In this document: positions 1-12,934 of the stretch, piece by piece
Numbering within the stretch: the stretch's first letter is position 1
Layout: every line of letters starts with the position of its first letter
Assembly: GCA_963169105.1 (NCBI GenBank)
Contig: OY720636.1
Span: 77,054,123 to 77,118,122, forward strand
Direction of reading: 5' to 3'
DNA: 64,000 bases
DNA from: Ceriagrion tenellum
Lineage: Eukaryota; Arthropoda; Insecta; Odonata; Coenagrionidae
The notes under the pieces: model-generated
Databases searched by the model: none
Seen by the model: the letters and a program-made list of their open reading frames with translations, nothing else
Told to the model about the DNA's origin: nothing
Position numbers and translations under genes: made by a program

Positions 1-45
1 AGGGATCCGGGTTCGAGTCCTGACCGAGGCGAATGATTTTTATCT
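1..45 (+). repeat. possible tRNA-derived SINE or tRNA 3' half at the window edge
   Basis: GGTTCGAGTCC at positions 10-20 is an exact pol III B-box / T-arm core (GGTTCGANTCC). The rest of the tRNA-like part would lie before position 1. The following text does not end like a tRNA acceptor, which favours a SINE over a real tRNA. Confidence 0.4.
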
Positions 46-65
46 CGGTGGAATCCCCCCCCTGC

Positions 66-857
66 CAGTGGAACCCTAGTTGGAATGGAAAATGGAATAA
101 CTCTTGAAGCATTGGTTTTGTTAAAATCTATAAAATAGGCGTATACATACTCATAATTTAGTTGCTCCAGGGAAGTTTCAATGCATATCAATTTGATGTA
201 CACGAACGGTAAAACCTTAATTAATCGACTAGACACGGTTCCGCTGAAAAAATGGTCGTTAAGAGGGGTGGTCGCTTGATAGGAGTGGTCCCCGCGCGAC
301 AAGCCGCCCCTCTTCGAGACCCGGAGTAACGCCGGAGTAGCCTTATGGAGTCAATCACCTTCCTAATTTTTTCTTACCTTATTCCCTTTCTTCCTCATTT
401 CCCTATCCCTTTTGTTGAAAACTAATTATCCTTTTTGTAAAAGGAGAAATGTTTTATTCCCTTACCCCCTTTTTTATCGGGTCTTCGCCCCGAAGTACGC
501 CCCTCCTCGAGACCGGGAGTGTGCACGCGTCAATCGTCATCACACGTATTTAGCTATTTATACCTTACAATCACTGTATTTAGTTGCCAAAGCGATTGAA
601 ATAGTCTTCAAAAACATTTACAGCATAAACAATAATGAGTAACGCAAATATAATTTATAAAAAAACACTAAATCACAAATACTTGAATACAAGAAGAAAA
701 ATCTCCCTTCTTTGATCTTCTCTCTACAAAAAACAAATCATGAAAAGTAGAAATCAGAAAACGTAAAAGTCTTAAGAGGCCACCCGTCAATTCCGAGAAA
801 CCGGCATGGACTCTTAAGAGGCCATCCGCATTGAACGTGTTAAGAGGGGTTTCACTG
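66..857. mobile_element. possible pogo/Tigger-like element
   Basis: CAGTGGAACCC at 66 and GGGTTTCACTG ending at 857 are inverted (CAGTGRAACCC), the style of pogo/Tigger ends, and TA follows the right end. There is no TA at the left end. The interior has repeated TTAAGAGG and CCCCTC(C/T)TCGAGAC motifs and no transposase. This is weak. Confidence 0.3.
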
Positions 858-1903
858 TAATTTAAATTACTGCTGGTATGGTTGGTTCCACAGCATTATC
901 AGATTTACTTAAATGAAACGTGGCCCAAAATATTTTTAGATTGTCCCCAGGGTTATTAGAAAAAAGTATAGTTTCACATTTTCTCTTATAAAAAACGCAA
1001 CAACAATACACAAAAAAATTATTTCATTCATATCAACAAACGATTCTCATTCCAACGAGGAATAAAAATACTTGCAGCAGTCCTTTGCGATAAAGTCGAC
1101 ATACCGAGTAATACATAGGTTTACGTGTGACACGATCTTTTTAGTCCACGTAAATGACACGCGGCGCTGGTCGTCGAGTGATTCCTTTGCTGGCCTTGCT
1201 CTCTTCCTCTCTTCGGTGTAAACCGAAAATATTCCGTCTTTTTTCCTCAACACCCCTCCATCGCTCGCCCAGTCATGCTTTTAATGACAAGGCCAGGGCG
1301 GGAGGGTTAGCCTATTCTCCTTTTCACTCGGCGAACAGGGGCCACACCCTGGGTGGGGAGGCCATATTTGTGAAACAACCCCACCCATCTCTAAGGAGAG
1401 GGGGAAAGGAAAGAAAGGAGAGTGCCTAGTAGGCCGTGCTTTGGACCTCCTCTGAGGGCGGTCGGGGAGGATTTCCACGGAAAAACTCCTATCTTTGCCG
1501 TTTCCTAGGGGGTCCCCCGGAAAAAAAGGCGGTCGCCTCTAATGGGATTGAGTCGTTCCAATTGGAGGAACGGCAAAGAACAGTACATACCTCTAAATTC
1601 AAGATGGCCGCGTCGCGCAGCGATAGATCCCAGAGGGCGCCGTAGTAGGGTGAATTTCACATCTGAGCGTCAGGATGAAGAACATTTTTTTCTTGAATGA
1701 AGTCTCTTATTGTAGAATTTCACTGAGTGCTTGTACATTTATTTGTAGGAAGTCACAAATATTATTATTCACCGTGATCGCACCGCAAATAAAAATGAGC
1801 AGTTTCATTTTCTACTATTTAAAATATTTTTCTTCTAAATGGAATGCATCAATTGCAATAAGTGGGTTCATATTTCAAATGCCCCGTGCGGCTAAGTAAT
1901 TAA

Positions 1904-2396
1904 ACCCTCTATGGACGTGCGAGTCAAATTTGTTACGTTCCAAAATCATTTAAATATCTGATTTCTAAGAGGCTTTTTCCATTTATTAACAGCGCTAGAC
2001 ATAATTGTAACGCTTCAGATTAAGTGTGTGGAAAGTTGCGTTTTTTTCGGCGGTTTGTCAAACTTGAATAGATGAAGGCGTGTAACTATTCACTGACGAT
2101 GGCGAACCTGGTGGAGCTCTGAAATAAATAGTTTCAGCTGCCATATTAAGAAAAAATTGGGAAAGTTTAAAAAAAGGTACGTTATGAAGGTAATGTTGAA
2201 GTGTACCTAGTGTAAATAATTTTATGTGAAGCATTATTTTAAATTAAAAGTATAAAATACAAATACGTCACATTTCAAAATAAATGTTATTATCAAATTA
2301 ATTGCACTTTTTAATGCTTAAATAGCACTTGTATAAAACTAATACAGTAGCAGCATTTTTTTCATGCTGATGTCTTATAATTCCGTCCATAGAGGG
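1904..2396. mobile_element. piggyBac-like MITE at TTAA (copy 1)
   Basis: The left end is TTAA-A-CCCTCTATGGACG (TTAA 1900-1903) and the right end is CGTCCATAGAGGG-TTAA (TTAA 2397-2400). A 13-bp perfect TIR beginning CCC next to a TTAA duplication fits piggyBac elements. The interior is 490 bp, AT-rich, with no transposase. Confidence 0.7.
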
Positions 2397-3118
2397 TTAA
2401 AGTCACACCGAAAAAGGTGCCAAATACTTGGGGCTTATTCTAAATGAGTTCAGTCGGGTGGGCGGGCGAGAGAGCCTTGAGTGACACGCAAACGAACGAG
2501 AAATGATGGGACTGTCACCGCCGAAGGCATGGAATGAGCGCGTCAATGCGTATACGGGGAGGGTATAGGGGGGATAAGTCAAAGGGTGGAAGGGTGTGAG
2601 GTGGACCCCTGGTGGGGAATTATGGACCGGTGTCCGATAAATAGACGGGACGGCTCCGGAATGTAAATACGGAATTCTGGGAAGGCCCTATTGAGACGAG
2701 GTGAGGTCTTCCGGAGAGGGATAATCCCATTCTTTGGGTCCACGAGTTCCGAAATGGAAGAAGAAGACGGCCGGGAGTTATGTGAGGAGGATGGCATTTC
2801 GGCTGCCTCCATTCAAGAGGGACAAATCCGAAAGGAAGAATCATTAGAAATATCTTCGCGGTCTGGGGTCGTAGACCCGTGCCCACGTATAAAGTCAAGA
2901 GAACCGAATGGGAGACGCTCTTTCCCGATAATCAATTAAACGATTACAGTGAATTGAACTGGAAATAAAATATATTTTTCACTCCGTTATTATTGTATAC
3001 AATTTATATTTTTCCTCAGTTTTATCGAAATCTTCAACAGAACAAATCTAGTTAATAGATACTTACATGCATGCCACATACTCCTATCTTCGAAATCCCT
3101 GTTGTATAAAACAAAAAT

Positions 3119-3591
3119 TATATTGTACGAAACGATAATCTGCCCAGTATTGCCCTATGGATACGAATGGGAAACTGAATGGGAATGAGGAGAGAAAATT
3201 GATAGTATTTGAAAACAAGATGTTATGAAAGATCTACGGGCCTACAAATGAACAAGGAAGGTGGAGAAGAAAGTACAATAAGGTAATCATGGTCCTTAAC
3301 AAGGATACTGACATCATAAGTGAGGTTAAATGCAGAAGAATGAGATGGGCAGGACACACTTAGTTAAGAGAAGAGGACGGCTGTGTGATGAAGGAGGTTT
3401 TGAGAGGAAATCCAGAAGGAAGACGACCTCGGGGAAGATCACAACAAGGATGGTGGAACCGAATAGGATAGATTTGGAGAGGGTTGGAGCTGCGGAGGAG
3501 GATGCAATGGACCGAAAGAGATGGAGGGGAAATGTTGGTGCGGCTAAACATCAACTTGCATATAAATGGCCTTGGGAGTAAGAGTAAATAT
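3119..3591 (+). mobile_element. LINE 3' remnant (family with 'RWRGNVGAAKH..YKWPWE' end)
   Basis: Reading across frameshifts, the plus strand gives LPVLPYGYEW, EDGCVMKEVLRGNPEGRR-like text, and ends with DLERVGAAEEDAMDRKRW then RGNVGAAKHQLAYKWPWE and a stop. This is the familiar 3' end of insect endonuclease/RT-type LINE ORFs (C-terminus rich in R/G followed by 'EDAxDRxRWR..V'). It is degenerate and 5'-truncated. Confidence 0.7.
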
Positions 3592-4093
3592 ATTGACATC
3601 ACATTCCACAATGTAATAAAATTCGCTGATTCCTCCTCCGATTTTATCTATTATTTATGTACGTCATCACGACTATGGCGTGATTTTCAGTGAATTTTGG
3701 AGTGAGAATTTTGATTTCGAATTTAAAGTTAAACTCAAAGATAAAATAAAAATAAAACAAATCTAACTTGCAAGGCAGACAGCAGTTTCAAGATGTAATA
3801 AGTAACACAAGGCGAGGAAAGCATCTCTTCTCATCATTGTTGCAGATTATTTCCAATAACTGCTCTCCGCAACAAAACCTTCAGCTTAATTTATTTCATT
3901 ACAAAAGGTCGGTCATAAAAAACAAGCTCTCACGTCATTAATAGCATTACATTCACCTTACGCTTTATCAAACTGCTTAGAATAAAAAATGCGAATACGG
4001 TTTTTATGACGAATAGAGAAATGTCTCTCTACAAAAACTCTTGAGTAATAGTATATACATTTTGCAACAACAAGAATGCACAGAGATACAAAT

Positions 4094-4165
4094 AGAGTGG
4101 AGTGGACGGCTGCAGCAGTCTACCAATCTTGGGATTGAATGACAAATGAGGATGATGTCCACTCG
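4094..4165 (+). mobile_element. LINE family C 3' stub, diverged
   Basis: 'GGACGGCTGCAGCAGTCTAC', then CAATCTTGGGATTGAATGAC and a GAGGATGATG end align with the 3' ends at 24340-24410 and 14199-14262, but with more differences. Confidence 0.5.
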
Positions 4166-4529
4166 CAAATCCTCCTCCAGTCCATCGAGCGCTGTACAGC
4201 TCGTGGCTGGCTTCTAAGCAGTTTGTGGAGTCGCTCCATCCGCCCTTACTCCTCGTAGTAGTCACGGAAGCGTGCGATCGTAAACAACCGGGAGGGAGGC
4301 GTGCGCGGAATACTTCGGCAAACGAACGAATAAAATCTGAACTGAAATGGGCGGGACGTGATATGCGATCACTCGTCTTTTATTTTTTTATTTTGACGAC
4401 ACTTGGCACTTTAGGACGCCTTGGAAGACCACACCGAGACACGGAGGTCGAGAACGAGAAACCATTCTCAAAATCCTGCCGCGGATGGAAACATCTTAAA
4501 ATATGTCACCAGCTTTGATAATCCGCAGG

Positions 4530-4730
4530 TCCATTTCATCGAAAGCAGGGTTTTAAACTGAATAAATAAAAACGTGTAATTAAGTATTTGTCTTGACTCA
4601 CATAGTCAAGCCAGAGCCGCCTTAAGGTAGCTTTGGCCTGACTATATGAGTTAAAATAATTACTTATATACAAGTTTTTATTTTTGGTTTAAAAAATCCT
4701 GCTTTCTCTGATGAAATTGGTCACTTTTGG
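4530..4730. repeat. imperfect palindrome with TTGACTCACATAGTCA motif (4.6 kb)
   Basis: The two arms run from TTTCATCGAAAGCAGG to GCCAGAGC and from GCTTTGGC to CCTGCTTTCTCTGATGAAA. They fold at about 4623 and share TAAATAAAAACGTGTAATTA-type and TGACTCACATAGTCA-type parts. A one-sided related copy is at about 30695-30785 (GCAGGATTTTTACAAACC, then TTTTGACTCACACTATCA), directly before a MITE fragment. Confidence 0.6.
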
Positions 4731-5279
4731 GAAACAAAAACTATGGCACATAAATATGCAGATTGTCCCACAAATATATTTATAAATACCACATTTGTCC
4801 AGCCATTTGGGCCGAAAGCAGCGCCATTTGAATGGAACTTCTGCAATTTAACTTCAATTACGTCAGTAATTCGCTATATTAAAAAAAAAGTCGGTAACAT
4901 ACCAAAAATTTATTTTTATTTTATTCCCCAGGACTTATCGCTTCTTATAAACAGCTTAATTTAAAATCTTGAATTTTCTCTCTTGTTCAGATGTACTTTT
5001 TTCCGCAATAATCTGAGAAATCTCCTCAAGAGCCGATGTAAAAACCTCCTCTGTCAAGGGGTGAACTTAAGTGAAACTAAGCTGGAGAGACTATATTCGT
5101 CTCAGTTTATAAAACGCACATGAAAGATGCTACATTTAAGTTTTCAGTATTTTTGGACTCGGTGACCCGTGTGAGGCCAGAGCCAACTTGAATGAAATGT
5201 GGTCCGATTTTTTTCGACTAACTTGACATGTTACCAGAAAAACGTTCACTCAATGACCCATTACCGCTCCATCCACCTT

Positions 5280-5870
5280 CAAAAATCAAGGCGGCGCGTG
5301 AAACGAAACCAACGCGAGGCCGACGCGGTGGGACAGGTATGGAGGCCGCGGAAGGAGAAAGAAGGGGTGATTGAATGGCCACGAGAAGAAGTTTACACAA
5401 AGGACGGGTCGGAAGGAGAGAGATGTCCCGTGGCCCATTCCGAGACGAGGAGTGGAGAGAACGGGAGGTGGAGGGGAAGAGGGGTGGTGGGCATCTTCGC
5501 TCGGGCCCACACGGAATGGCGGTCAGAGAGAGAGATGACCCATGGCCAAAAAGTTGACAGGACCCTGAGGCCCATTGTGATCCACCATGTGACTCTTCCC
5601 CGGTCCTCCCATCGCGAGGCTGGCTTTTCAACAAAAGGGGTTCAAGGAAGAGGGAGACGGGAGGACAGGAGAGAGAGAGACATTTTAAACCTCCCACTAG
5701 CCTCCTCCTCTGACTTCTCTTCCCGACCGGGGTGGCATGGGGACAACTCGTGTGTGGGCGATGACTTTCGTAGGTCTGGTAGAGTTTCCGAGGGAAACCT
5801 ATCCCTGAAGGCCTAGGTTTGTGGGGGGTGGGGGGAAAGACGGGAACAACGACAAGGATGCCGCGGGAAA
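5280..5870. other. GC-rich, non-coding-looking island
   Basis: This is a GC-rich, CpG-containing patch that is open in several frames on both strands at once, as expected from low stop-codon frequency and not from a gene. No domain was recognised. It could be regulatory. Confidence 0.4.
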
Positions 5871-7836
5871 GGACGAAGGCCGTCGTCATTCTGAGGTAAA
5901 AAAACGACCGCTTTTCATCCCATACAACGCGTGCTACATACAGGCCTTCGCGTCTATTGTGGACCTCAGCGATCGGTAAGCATCGTGCGTTACAGAGACG
6001 AGAGCTGTCATATTCCGCCTCTTTTCGACTTACGCTCGAGGGGTAGGTAATGTTTAGGCCACTAACGTAGACTCTTCTACTTCCTCTTATTACCCTGATA
6101 GCCACCACACAGGTGTTATGTACGGGGTGAATTATCACCAACATGAACTACAGTGAAGAAATTTACTTTCACTAACATGCACCACATAATGAGTATGCTA
6201 CAAATGCTACAGAAACTACTAAAATAACCTATAATGTAACAACGTAAGCGTGACACAAGAGTCATGCAGGGAACATGCAAAACAAGGCGTTGGCACTACT
6301 CGGCAGATTTAGAAACATGAATTATGGGGCATATGAATTAATCAGCTACATTACCTGTAAACTAACCGCTTCAAAGTCTCAACGCAGCCATTACGGTCTC
6401 TTATCGATCGCGGGAAAAACGACATTTTAAACCTTTCTGTTCTAAAATATATTTCGGTTCTACAACCTAATTCTATCGCAACAGTGCACGCCATTCCATT
6501 CGAATCCTATCGCGATCGCTAGGTATCGTGCGGTATAAAGACAATTGTTGTTAAATTTCGCCCCTCAACAGCTTCTGCGCGAGGAGTCAGTCATGTTTAC
6601 GCTACAAATTAGGCAACAATACGCGACATATAATTTGATGCCCACCTGCCGAAGAGTTTCGTAATAGCTACTCGGGGCTCCACTAGGAAGCAAGGCGACG
6701 AACACATCACCACTACAACTATATTGCGACAAACGAGACAATACAGTTATCAAACTCCAATCCTTGGGGTATGACCAGCTATATTTTTCGCTCACCGGTA
6801 TATGATAATTGTTTCACCAGAGGCATTTATCAAGATTGGCAGGAATAAAAACCTCGGCTCCCGATCACCCACACAATATCCAACCAAACCCGTTATAGGT
6901 CCTTCGCCCTCCGAGAGACGTCACAATCTCTGCCTATGGAATGTTTTTGAGACCGCGAAATGACCGGTACGGGCAGTGCCAGCCGTAAAATGACTTCCGA
7001 TTCGTAATGGCATCGATTCAATAAGGCCGATTGTGAAGCCTTATATCATCAACATCACCCTGAGCAGGGGTTCCATACGTCTCAATCCATTCTCCACTTC
7101 AGTCGACGGCATTCACCCCGATTTAGCCTATAGAGCGGTCGCGAGCCAACCCCCTTCACAAAGGGCGGCGTCCTTTCCCAGGAGGTTCCGGGCCCACTTC
7201 GAGTCCTGGCTTTGTCCAGGTGTACCGGTCGGATTTTCGGCACAAGATATCTTTTTTGACGTCTCTGTCGGCAGGGGGTTAAAGGAAGACGGGGGAGGGC
7301 CCCCGGCGTGGTGGGGGCTCAAATGGAGATCTTTATAACCGGCGCGGTCCCCCATTTCTCCCCTTTGAGGCGAAAATGAGCCTGAATAGGCTAAAAACCT
7401 GGACGTCCTCCCAGTATTTTCCTGACACCCATTCTCGCCCGTCGAGTGAGAGATTGGCCCGGCACACACCCTTCCTGCGGTTTTCCTCCGACGTCCTGCA
7501 ATATTTACTGGCTATGTCTCCTCCGGCATTTTCCGATTCTCCCTTTCCGGTAGTCCTGCGGGGGAGCACCGATGAACCAGGTCGAGAGATATTTCTCCGG
7601 AAAAGATATGGACAACCGTCCTTCGTGGAAACCAAGCGAGATGTGTTGGTGGGAGGTCTCCTTTCACCAAGTCCACCGTTTCTTCTCAAGCTCAAAAGCT
7701 AAACATGCGAGTTATGAGACAAGACCATTAGCAGTCATCCACCCCAAGATTGGCTTGGCTGAGGCTCTACACTCCACTTTCATCCCAGTCAACCAGCTTC
7801 GTTTTCAACATCAGGCGTAGAAGTGCAAAGCGAGAG

Positions 7837-8705
7837 GTACATCTACATCTAGATACTACCCCGCGAGCAGCCACATGGGCGTGTGGCAGGGGGTGGTAGG
7901 TCACCAGCCGTGTAAAGATGTAGGTTTTTGGGAGGTGTAATGGTGACATGTATTATGGGAGTGTACTTAGAGGAGCTCAGTTTTCATTGAGGTCGCTTAT
8001 TGTGCGCGGAAAGAACAAGTTTTTGTACCTATCTGTTCGGCAGTGTATCTCTCTTATTTGCCTCTCTCGGCATGTTGCGAAATGCACCTCTCTTATTTTA
8101 TCGCTTCTGACAGACCTAGAGGTGTAGTGAGCCGTCATGATAATATTCTCTGTGTCGCTCAGAAACACACCAGTTCTGAATTTCTCAAGCAGCCTAAGCC
8201 AAGCGTGCAGCCACTGAGTACCTAGGGGCTACCACTTCAATCTCTCTAACAGTTGTGAAACACTATATGTTCGTTTGTAGTAGTTTTTAACGAAGTGTGC
8301 TGCTTTTCTTTGTATTTTATTAATTTTTTTGGTTAAATATTCATGACCAGGGTCCTAAATGCTCGCGGCGTATTCGAGGTGCGGCCTAACAAGAGCGAAG
8401 TAGCATATCTCTTTTACTTTTTCATCCCAGGACCTTCCCATTATACGCTTAACAAAACCTAGTTTCTTTAATGCTGTGCCGCATATGTTTTGTTGTGTAT
8501 TCCCCACGATATATCTGAAGTTAAGGTAATTCCAAGATATTTCACTGAATTTCAAGATTTTATGTTTACTCCACCCACAGTATAGATATGGCTTTTGTGT
8601 GACGGCTTTCGCAGGAAGTAAACTGTGGTGCATTTACTAATATTTAAATCCAACCCCCACTCATGGCACCACGAATGAACGTAGTTAAGGTCAGATGATA
8701 GAGGT
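7837..8705 (-). mobile_element. CR1-like LINE remnant, 3' part with reverse-transcriptase C-terminus
   Basis: The minus strand encodes broken pieces of a non-LTR retrotransposon. In order they are LNYVHSWCHEWGLDLNISKC (the segment after the polymerase active site), EKVKEICYFALVRPHLEYAA, and near the end DKIREVHFATC followed by CRTDRYKNLFFPRTI. These match the usual CR1-type 'LVRPHLEYA..WDP' and 'RT..YKNSFFPRTI..WN' motifs. Downstream come the 3' UTR and a short TAGATG-type tail near 7837. Several frameshifts and stops interrupt it, so it is inactive. The 5' end is cut off at about 8705, where another LINE on the opposite strand begins. Confidence 0.8.
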
Positions 8706-8721
8706 ATTTTCCTCCGAAGGT

Positions 8722-9345
8722 AGAGGATGAAGATAAACCGTAAGAAGACAAAAGGGATGATATTTTCTAGACGTAAGACGGCGGGGCTGAACATAAGGGT
8801 GGGAGGGCACAAACTAGAGTAAGTCGAGCAGTTCACGTATTTGGGTAGTATTTATAAGGATAGAGGTTTGTGGTGAGGGCCTAGAAGATGAAGAACTGAT
8901 TTTGCTAAAGAAGCATTCTCAAGGAGGAGGAAATATACGACGGGGGTCTGAAAAAGGGCGTAAGGAAAAGACAGGAGAAATGCATGTGAGATGTGGGTGT
9001 GGAGAAGGATGGTGACCATTGGAGAGGGTGAGCTGGATAGTAAGAAGGATGAACGAAGAGGCATTGGATACGGTTAGGGAGGAGAGGAATCTAATACTAG
9101 TATGTGAGGAGGTCCGGAGTAGGCAGGAGAAATGTATGGAGGACGTTTTGAGAAGGGAGGGAATTTTGAAGAGGATAATGGAGGGGAGAACATAGAGGAA
9201 GCATGAAAGAGGAAGGAAGAGGAGAGGAATTCTGGACGAAATGAGAAGAGGGAGACGATGTGAGGAATTTAAGATGAATCTAATGGCGGGTCACCTATAC
9301 GAGAGAAAACGGAACGATGGGCCAGAAATTGGGACGTTAAGATAT
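8722..9345 (+). mobile_element. LINE reverse-transcriptase 3' remnant (family B, copy 1)
   Basis: The plus strand gives KINRKKTKGMIFSRRKT, then QFTYLGSI, AKEAFSRRRK, and, after gaps, MWVWRRM and KR-rich C-terminal pieces ending near a DEMRRG-like segment. This is the usual layout of the RT thumb and C-terminal region in insect non-LTR elements ('KTKVMIFSR...FTYLGSI...AFSKRRKLLTG...RRM'). It has many stops. A second copy of the same family lies at 26937-27325. It directly abuts the oppositely oriented CR1-like remnant at 7837-8705. Confidence 0.72.
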
Positions 9346-10714
9346 GAGCTGTCCAAAAACCTACCAATCTGCTGGTAGAATACTGATGAATCAAAAGAAT
9401 GGTCCCGATTCATAAGGCGTAGTAACCTTTAACCTGTAAAGACGTATCATTCACGTTGACTAGATATTAACCGATTTTTATTATCGTACACTACGTCAGT
9501 CTATCACGTCTCACTTACTCATCTGAATGCCTGAAACTCCACATTCGACATTACGAAACGTTTTCAATCGAGAAACTGCACACAACGAATCGTAAACAAA
9601 TGGACAAACGCTCGACTGGAATGACCACATGGAAATTAACAACACATACCTATGAAAACCGATCCACACGCATGTAGCTACACGGATAAGACGTCACCAG
9701 ATTTCTCCAAGACGACAAAAATCCCCCATCGGCATCGGAAACACGGCGGGGAATGGGGGACGTAGGGTGGAGGAACGGGGGAAAGGAGTGGAGGGAGTGG
9801 TGAACGGGAAACCCGGCGAGAAACGTGATACCGGAGCGCCATCAAAAACTCACAACAACATCTCTCTCCAGAGCCCTTCCTCGTTCGGTTCGTCTTTGAT
9901 TTCATTCGCCTTGTCTCGTGCGCGGGCTGCGAGATTAAAACCTCGGACATGTATACGGTCGATCCGAGGCTCTAAATTATCTCCTTAATAGGTGGTGGGT
10001 GTAGGGGGGGATAAAAAAAGCAAATGAAGGCGGAAAAGGGGAGGTGGGTAAAAAAAAAGACGAGCGTCAACCGCTGGGTCGATCGTAAAAGAGGCGTGCG
10101 TTAGTTCATGGTGCGACACGCGGCCGATGACGCCGGCTGGCGCTGCCGGCGTCCCACTGTGTCAAGGGACGAAGGAAGAGCGTCTTTAGAGTACTTAAGC
10201 GCGAGTCAAGGGATATTATTTAAGGAAGGACATTTTATTATCTAATCATATTGAAGTTTTGACGTCGCACGCTCGGGAAATATCAACTTTTTCAAGTCCT
10301 CCTGAGATCAGGTTGTTTCTACGGAAGAAGAGAGGACGGGACGTCTCCATGTCTTCATCGGGAAAGCCCTGAAATATTCCAGCTTCGACAATTAGGGCAC
10401 TTTGACGTCATGACATCGCAAATTTCAAACAATTCTATTGAAACTGATATTTTTCAAGGCGGCTGAGTCAAATCCACAGGTCTGATGTTCGACAGTGCTG
10501 AGCCCTACCTGACTCAAGGCCCTCGATGCCTTGTTCGGGAAGGGATAGGATAATCGATCATATTCGGTGACGAAATACTGACGTCACATCCTAAAAGATT
10601 TCAATGTCATTCAAAAGATGAGAATTGATCGAGGTAGCGATGTCATTCGCGACGACATTCTCGTCAAACGAAAGACTCGACGAAGCCAACACCTTCCTGA
10701 ATAAGGTCCCTGGA

Positions 10715-11564
10715 TAGGGCTCAGCTGTATTTGAATCCCAATATCATTATCCAATATCTTAAAATATTGATAACGGACCAATATCAATAACCTGTATTGA
10801 CTATTGAATATTGGAAAATATTGGCATATTGGAATATTGGAAATAATGAAAAAATGAATAATTGGTATTTTGGAAAACATTGAACAAAGCAATATTAACG
10901 GGTAAAATTAACACGTAAAATCAAAAGGTAAAAAACAAAAAACTGTGGCAGAAGTGTATTAGAACCGAGGGGCGGGGAGAGCTTCCAAAACGGGACTTTA
11001 TTAACAATGTAAAATTCTATTAATAAAACAAAAAAAAACAATGCAAGCTTCTTTTCCCCAGCTATTGCTATGAATGATGGTGGAAATGAAAGTGTTGTCC
11101 TGAGTTCCAATCAAGTCTGTTTTCAAAGATTAGGGCTCTCTCCGACCACCCTCCTCGCCGGGTTCCAATATTCAATACTTGAATTTTTAACGTCGGTAAT
11201 CCAACATTCAATATTGCAATTGCAAGTATTGGTTCTTCTATGCACAATACTCCGATTACAAATATCGGTTTCTCCGATCACCACCATCCAATACGGGATA
11301 GTGCTAGATATATAGATACAATTCTCTCCATTGTTTTCGGGTTAGCTGCGTCATGTTTTATTCAGATGACGTTTCGTGGCCTATGCTGGCCATATCTTCA
11401 GATCAGGTCTGAGTACGAGATACAATCCTATCCAATATGGGATATTGGTATTGGTCGTTCCAAAATTGTGATTTTTAAAAAATATAATGTTGATATTAGA
11501 ACCAATATGCTCGAAAAATATTATTGATATTGGAACTAATATATTGAAATACCGCCCAGCCGTA
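10715..11564. mobile_element. hAT-like non-autonomous element with AATATTGG-rich interior
   Basis: The 850-bp element has imperfect TIRs: TAGGGCTCAGCTGTATTT at the left and AATACCGCCCAGCCGTA at the right (the consensus looks like TAGGGCTGGGCGGTATT). The flanks are TCCCTGGA (10707-10714) and TCCATGGA (11565-11572), 7 of 8 bases identical, as expected for an old hAT duplication. Both ends are filled with dozens of variants of CCAATATTGG/ATATTGGTATTGG, giving AT-rich subterminal arrays. No transposase was seen. Confidence 0.65.
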
Positions 11565-11761
11565 TCCATGGACGTATGTGTAACAGCCAGCATTTCCCAC
11601 CTTTCGCTCTCCCCCCGAAAACCTTAAAACGCCTTGCACACACCACCCAAAGGGGGAAAGGTACCTATACATATTTTTTGAGAAACTTCTCTTGGGCGGC
11701 CCACGGAAAGAGAGAGAGGGAGAGGGGGGGGGGACCCTTCCGAGCGTTAATGATTCGTTAC

Positions 11762-11779
11762 GAGAGAGAGAGAGAGAGA
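11762..11779 (+). repeat. (GA)9 microsatellite
   Basis: This is an alternating GA tract inside a purine-rich patch (11700-11850). Similar GA runs occur at 36440-36460 and 41985-42000. Confidence 0.9.
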
Positions 11780-12934
11780 TAGAGAAAGCAGGGAGAGAAA
11801 AAAATGAGGGGATATCAGCGCAGGCCGCAGACAAAGAGTGAGGGGGGGGGAGAAGCACCTGCGGGACTTCAAAGGGCGCCGACGGAATCTTCTTCCCCTC
11901 CCCGACTCCTCTCCCCCTCCTCCTCTCCTTCCACGCACGCACTGACTTCAGGTAGTTCGGGTGAGATTTTTCTCTAGCCATAATAGAGACCACACATTCG
12001 GGTAATTTGAGCATGATTCTTCTCCCGCCATAATGGAGACCATTGAGGCAGACGGAGAGGGCGCTAGCTGCGGTGGCCAAATCTAGAAGCTGTAACGTGG
12101 TCGTGACCTGTCCGCCATCTTAGTTAACCCCGATTTTCTTTCAGCGCTTACGGGCTGACGCGCTAATTTTGCAATATTATGATGTTTCCGTCGATAATTT
12201 ACTAGAAATCAGCATGAAATTACTTGATGTGGATGAAAAAGTAATGCTTTGTGTTGGTTTTTATATGGATTTTGAAGGGTCCGCCACGGGAATTTTGTTA
12301 TGTTTTTGTTTTTGAGTCTGTTCGCCACCACTGCCGGTTGGGGATCGTCCCAGACGCGTGGGAATCACGGAGTAGGATATCCCGGCACAAAACACGTACT
12401 AGTCATTTCAATGTTTAAATCTTCAATGTTTAAATCAAAGACTTAAACTCTTCGCAGTCAAAATCGACACAGTTCCGAATTCACCTCCTTTCTCCACCAC
12501 GCTAACTTCAGGAAAGAGAGACTTCCGGCTACTTAAAGCGCCTCTATCGGAAAGTTGAAAACCTCTTCCCTTGCTTACCATCCGGGCTCTTTTCCTCCCC
12601 TTTTTCCCTATCCCGATCGTACTCGTTATCCTACTCCGTGGTGGGAATAATGGCGAGTCGCCTCGGAGACACCGTTGAGTATTGGTAGTCATCTGCTGTC
12701 TAACCACATGTCCGTGGCTACCACAGTGGGTTCGAACTTACGATCGGTGGTGGTGGTGGATGGACATCCGTGGAAACGATTGGTGTTTGTGATATTTTAT
12801 TTGGGTTGTGATTTGGGAGTGAACTTCGACTAATAATTGGTCGATAAGGACGAGTTACGGCTTCTTTCTTACATCCAGTTGCTCCGGTAGACTCGAAACA
12901 CAGTGTGTAAGAATACCGTCAACACTTTGTTTTT

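Noticed and set aside
5218..6144. 308-codon open frame on the minus strand
   Set aside because: It sits in a GC-rich island that is open in several frames on both strands. The product is Ser/Pro/Arg-rich with no domain, the frame continues with no splice or codon pattern, and it is probably chance.
11496..12080. 194-codon open frame on the minus strand
   Set aside because: It runs from unique sequence across purine-rich GA repeats into the end of the hAT-like element, so it is a composite chance frame.
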